This document shows, piece by piece, positions 61,001-64,000 of a stretch of 64,000 nt of DNA (position 1 is the stretch's first letter; every line of letters begins with the position of its first letter). Source of the stretch: Erythrocercus mccallii. Lineage: Eukaryota > Chordata > Aves > Passeriformes > Dicruridae. Position numbers and translations under genes: made by a program. Under the pieces are notes generated by a model, which did no database searches, was not told the origin of the DNA, and was given only the letters and a program-made list of their open reading frames with translations. The stretch spans positions 62,001-126,000 of the forward strand of contig VZRG01001629.1 of assembly GCA_013397435.1 (NCBI GenBank), in the 5' to 3' direction.

Positions 61001-64000
61001 ATCAGGACACAGCCCTCACTATGGTCCTTTGGGATCACTCGGGTCCAGCTCTGACTCTTTCTTCCTGCAACAACTCTTTCACCTGCACACCTGCCCAGGG
61101 AGGCACAGCAGTGTCCTGCTTCCTTTCCTCTCCCCATGCTGCAGACACCCCTGTCTCCTGCGCCAGGACCCTCGATACAGGCTAGAGATGCTTGACTGGA
61201 CCCTGCATCTGGCACAGGGCTCTGTGCCAGCTCATCAAAGCACTTCCCCTCGGGAAGGAAGCAGGGCGGATATCAGATATGCAGATTGCTTCTGCCAGCA
61301 GTGCCTGGCTGCTGATCTCCAGTGCCTTGGAGAGAAACCCACAGCAGCCCCAGCAGGCACTGGCCATGCTGGTGGGGAGCTGGAGAAACACCCCTCACCC
61401 AGAGCTGAAAGAAAAGGGCTCTGCAGTAAAGGCTGCATCTGAGAGCGGCAGAAGGATCCGGCATAAATCCGGCTTGCCCTGGGTCAGCTGCTGGCGCAGC
61501 GGATGTCCAGCAGACAACACATGTGACATCCTCTCCAGCACGTGAGGGGACACAGCCAGGGCAGGCTGTGCCTCCTCCCTGCAGGCAGGCACACACTGCA
61601 GCCAGCACGTCCCAGCCAGGGGAAAGCCATGGGACAGGGATCTCTGGCCACACGTGCCTCTCCTGCCCTTGTGGGTGCTCAGCTTTACACTGAGCGGCCA
61701 AGCTCACTGCCAGGCTGGTTTCATCAGTGATTGACCCCATCAGTGGCCAGTGCACCCATAAATGGCATTTGAGAGTAGGGCAGTGGTGGCCCTTGCTTAG
61801 GGCCACTCGCTCCATCTCAAAGGTGGCACAAACCAGGGACAGTAGCAGAGGGATGAGACAGAGGGATGAGTCTGGTGGGGCAGGCCCTGCGTGGCTGAGA
61901 TATCCTCTTAGCAGAAATACAGCAGGCCAGGGGAAAGTCAGGATGGACCTCCAGGTTTGACAAACTACCACCGCAACAGGGTGATGCTGCTTGGGTTTGC
62001 TTCACCCTCCCCAGCCCTGCACACTGGCAGGGACCAAAAAACAGCATCCTAGTCCATCTTATTGATGGTGGTCTAACTGCCCCAGGGGGACAGCAGAACA
62101 TCACAAAACTCACCTGGGCTGATTTAAAAGCATTGAAATGACCTTTACATTTAATTCCCTGGTGCTCACCATCCAGCAACCTTGGAGAAAGCAGCAGCAA
62201 GCCCACAGTCTGGCAGGCGGCTGCTACCCTGTGATTCTTCTTGCATGATGTTTAGTTTAGATATTAGGAGGAATTTCTGCTCCAAGCCAAGGCAAAAGCT
62301 GTAAGTACAGCAGGTACAATTTCACTCCAAGCACAGTGACTCACAGCCCTGAAAGGAATTGGCACCTTTAGTTTGTATTGGGCGTTTTTGCTTGAAAATC
62401 CCAAGATATCATTTAAAGCTCTAAGGAATCTGTTTTCCTCACTCTGTGCTGATTGTTTCAAAACATAAGGAAACCATGTGTAAAAGGAAATGAAAATGAG
62501 AGGTAACAAAGTGTCTGTGCTTAGAGTAAGGGACTGCCAAAAGGTCCTGGATCTTTCCTGCCATCTCCTATCCCCAACACTTGTGCACCAGCCAATTTAA
62601 TTTTTTCATGATGAATCAGTACTGGGAAGCTATTTTGCTTCTTGGCAGTTGTATTTCTTTTCCTCTGCAAACGCAGTAATTCAGTGAACTTCATGATGAA
62701 TTGTTGTTGTTATTTCTCAATTTCATTTTGGCCATCGTGGTGTTCAGTGATTCATTTTTTCTAAAAATAAGTCTTTAAAGCCCTGTTTAAAACTAATGGC
62801 AGGATGGCAGCTGCAAGCTGGTATGGTATTAATTTTGCAAGAAAAAAAGCAGGGGAAAAAAATCCCCAAATTATGTAAAAAAGAGCCAGCTGAGAGAACA
62901 CCAATAATTAGCCGAATTCTGAACGTTTTTCTCTTGTTGTTATGGCAGGAAAGTATCAGATAATTTCGCACCAGGTTTTCTCTGGCTTTTATAATTGTTT
63001 TGGGACTATGCTTGAATGACAGGCTTGAGTTTTGAAGAACTTTCCAAGAAGTGTTACAAAACCTCCCATGGCCACAGGCAGATCTGGCAGAGAGCGCGAG
63101 GTGTTTCCGGCGCTGGGGCTGCTCCAAACCCTGCGTCTGCACTCATTTAACAACAGGGAGGTTTCAGCAGCCACCATGGTGCTGATGGAGGACACCTGGC
63201 CTTGTGCAACCAGCAGCCTGATGCTGGGCTGACCAGTGCAGACACAGCCATGGACCCTGCAAAGCCCATCCAGGCATCCTTTCCCTTCAGCACGGCACTG
63301 CCCACCAGCAGCTCCCTGAGACCAGGCACCACAGGGCAGAACCATTACTGGGAGGAGAGGATATTTTCCAGGTGATAATTTGTTCATGTGGCCACTCACT
63401 GAATAAATCTACTGATATAGTTTTACCAGCTGGTGAAAGTACACCTGCAGAATCATTTATTCTTCTCCCTGCATGGGAAAAATGCTTAGTCTCCATTTAA
63501 ATGTATTTTTCAGGACAGCTACTTTGGTTGGAAGAATGGAAACAAAGCACTAGCACACACCAAATGATATGGGTTGTCTGGAAAGCTGCTGCTTCTGCAG
63601 ATTTATAGGCTGGCATAGCTTACGCCATGCAGGGATTTGTCTTATCTTAACTGGCTGACAAACAGGTTCCCACTCCAGAGAAAGGATTAGACAGTGGGAT
63701 GGAGCCCTGCAGGTGGATTTTCCTGGGCAGGGGGAAGACACAGTATCTCCCCCAACCCTTGCTGCGGTATGCAGGAGGCCTGGCAGCCCCCACGGACTTG
63801 CTAATGATCTCCACCATAGGGATTTTCTACTGGTGCCATCCAAGGACTGCAGTCCTGCTGGTTAACTCTGCCAGGTCACAAACTGTCTGCTGGTGTCAGG
63901 CTGCCTTCCTGCCATGTCAGATGCCAGCTGTCCCTCTGGCCTCACTGCAGAGCTGGCAAGAGCTCTGCATCACGCAGCTTGGCTAAACCAAAGGTGTTTG
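58056..64000 (-). other. MOB3C: MOB3C intron or 5' region, upstream exons not found
   Basis: The expected N-terminal exons (start LKQVF, central CPVM and MDWIE motifs) were looked for on the minus strand and not found, so they probably lie beyond 64000. Low-complexity tracts occur at 58877-58915 (T/G with an eight-G run) and 60027-60066 (T-rich, AATAAA repeated). A 232-codon minus-strand ORF at 61273-61971 is judged to be chance. Confidence 0.5.
60668..60745 (-). mobile_element. CR1 LINE 3'-end fragment
   Basis: TCACAGAATCAAAGAATAG, then TTTAAAGGTTAGCTAATT and CTCATGGTCATC, follow the order of the reverse-complemented CR1 3' end (TCACAGAATCACAGAATGG, TTAAAGATCATCTAGTT, GCCATGGTCATGG). It is diverged, with approximate limits. 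Confidence 0.6.

Noticed and set aside
61273..61971. 232-codon minus-strand ORF
   Set aside because: It is Cys/Pro/Leu/Trp-rich without recognisable motifs, sits in GC-richer DNA with competing frames, and has no splice context fitting MOB3C.
1..64000. tRNA, rRNA, snoRNA, microRNA, CRISPR or operon-like features
   Set aside because: No tRNA box pairs, rRNA segments or snoRNA box C/D or H/ACA arrangements were recognised by eye, and the window is eukaryotic. A covariance-model search would be needed to exclude small RNAs in the MKNK1 introns.

Overview
This window is vertebrate nuclear DNA, almost certainly from a bird and probably a neoavian or passerine. The evidence is GT-AG introns, an AT-leaning CpG-poor background with one sharp CpG island, CR1-type LINE 3' fragments, a roughly 620 bp LTR whose sequence resembles abundant avian endogenous retrovirus LTRs, and two genes adjacent in the same order and orientation as in mammals (MKNK1 then MOB3C, both on the minus strand here). 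No operons, CRISPR arrays or prokaryotic systems are present, and most open reading frames are chance ORFs.

Layout. 1-21 kb: no gene recognised; it holds a solitary LTR (10604-11223), a 16-bp x3 minisatellite (8702-8749), a weak GC/CpG cluster with a TATA-like box (about 7.44-8.06 kb) and a (GGAA)n microsatellite interrupted by 74 Ns. 21.2-43.4 kb: MKNK1 (MNK1, the eIF4E kinase) on the minus strand. All eleven coding exons can be read with consensus splice sites and join into a 412-residue kinase; the promoter is a CpG island at about 43.03-43.46 kb. 43.5-51 kb: intergenic DNA with CR1 relics and two exon-like segments of unknown meaning. 51.3-58.1 kb: the 3' half of MOB3C (minus strand), with the terminal coding exon at 52786-52815 and the preceding 203-bp exon at 57853-58055. 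58-64 kb: MOB3C intron or 5' flank; the amino-terminal exons were not found.

The most notable point is structural. 54345-56190 and 56192-58037 are two nearly identical 1846-bp copies in direct tandem, separated by a single N. The left copy carries a second MOB3C exon missing its first 18 bases and its splice acceptor. This looks like an assembly false duplication (unmerged haplotypes or contig ends), not a biological duplication, and would corrupt an automatic MOB3C model.

Functionally, MKNK1 encodes a Ser/Thr kinase downstream of ERK and p38 that phosphorylates eIF4E on eIF4G; MOB3C encodes a MOB-family adaptor. They are neighbours by conserved synteny and no shared regulation is visible. 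I found no convincing undescribed system. The leads worth checking are the duplication, an out-of-frame Kozak ATG in the putative MKNK1 first exon, and an orphan exon-like ORF at 45.37-45.72 kb.
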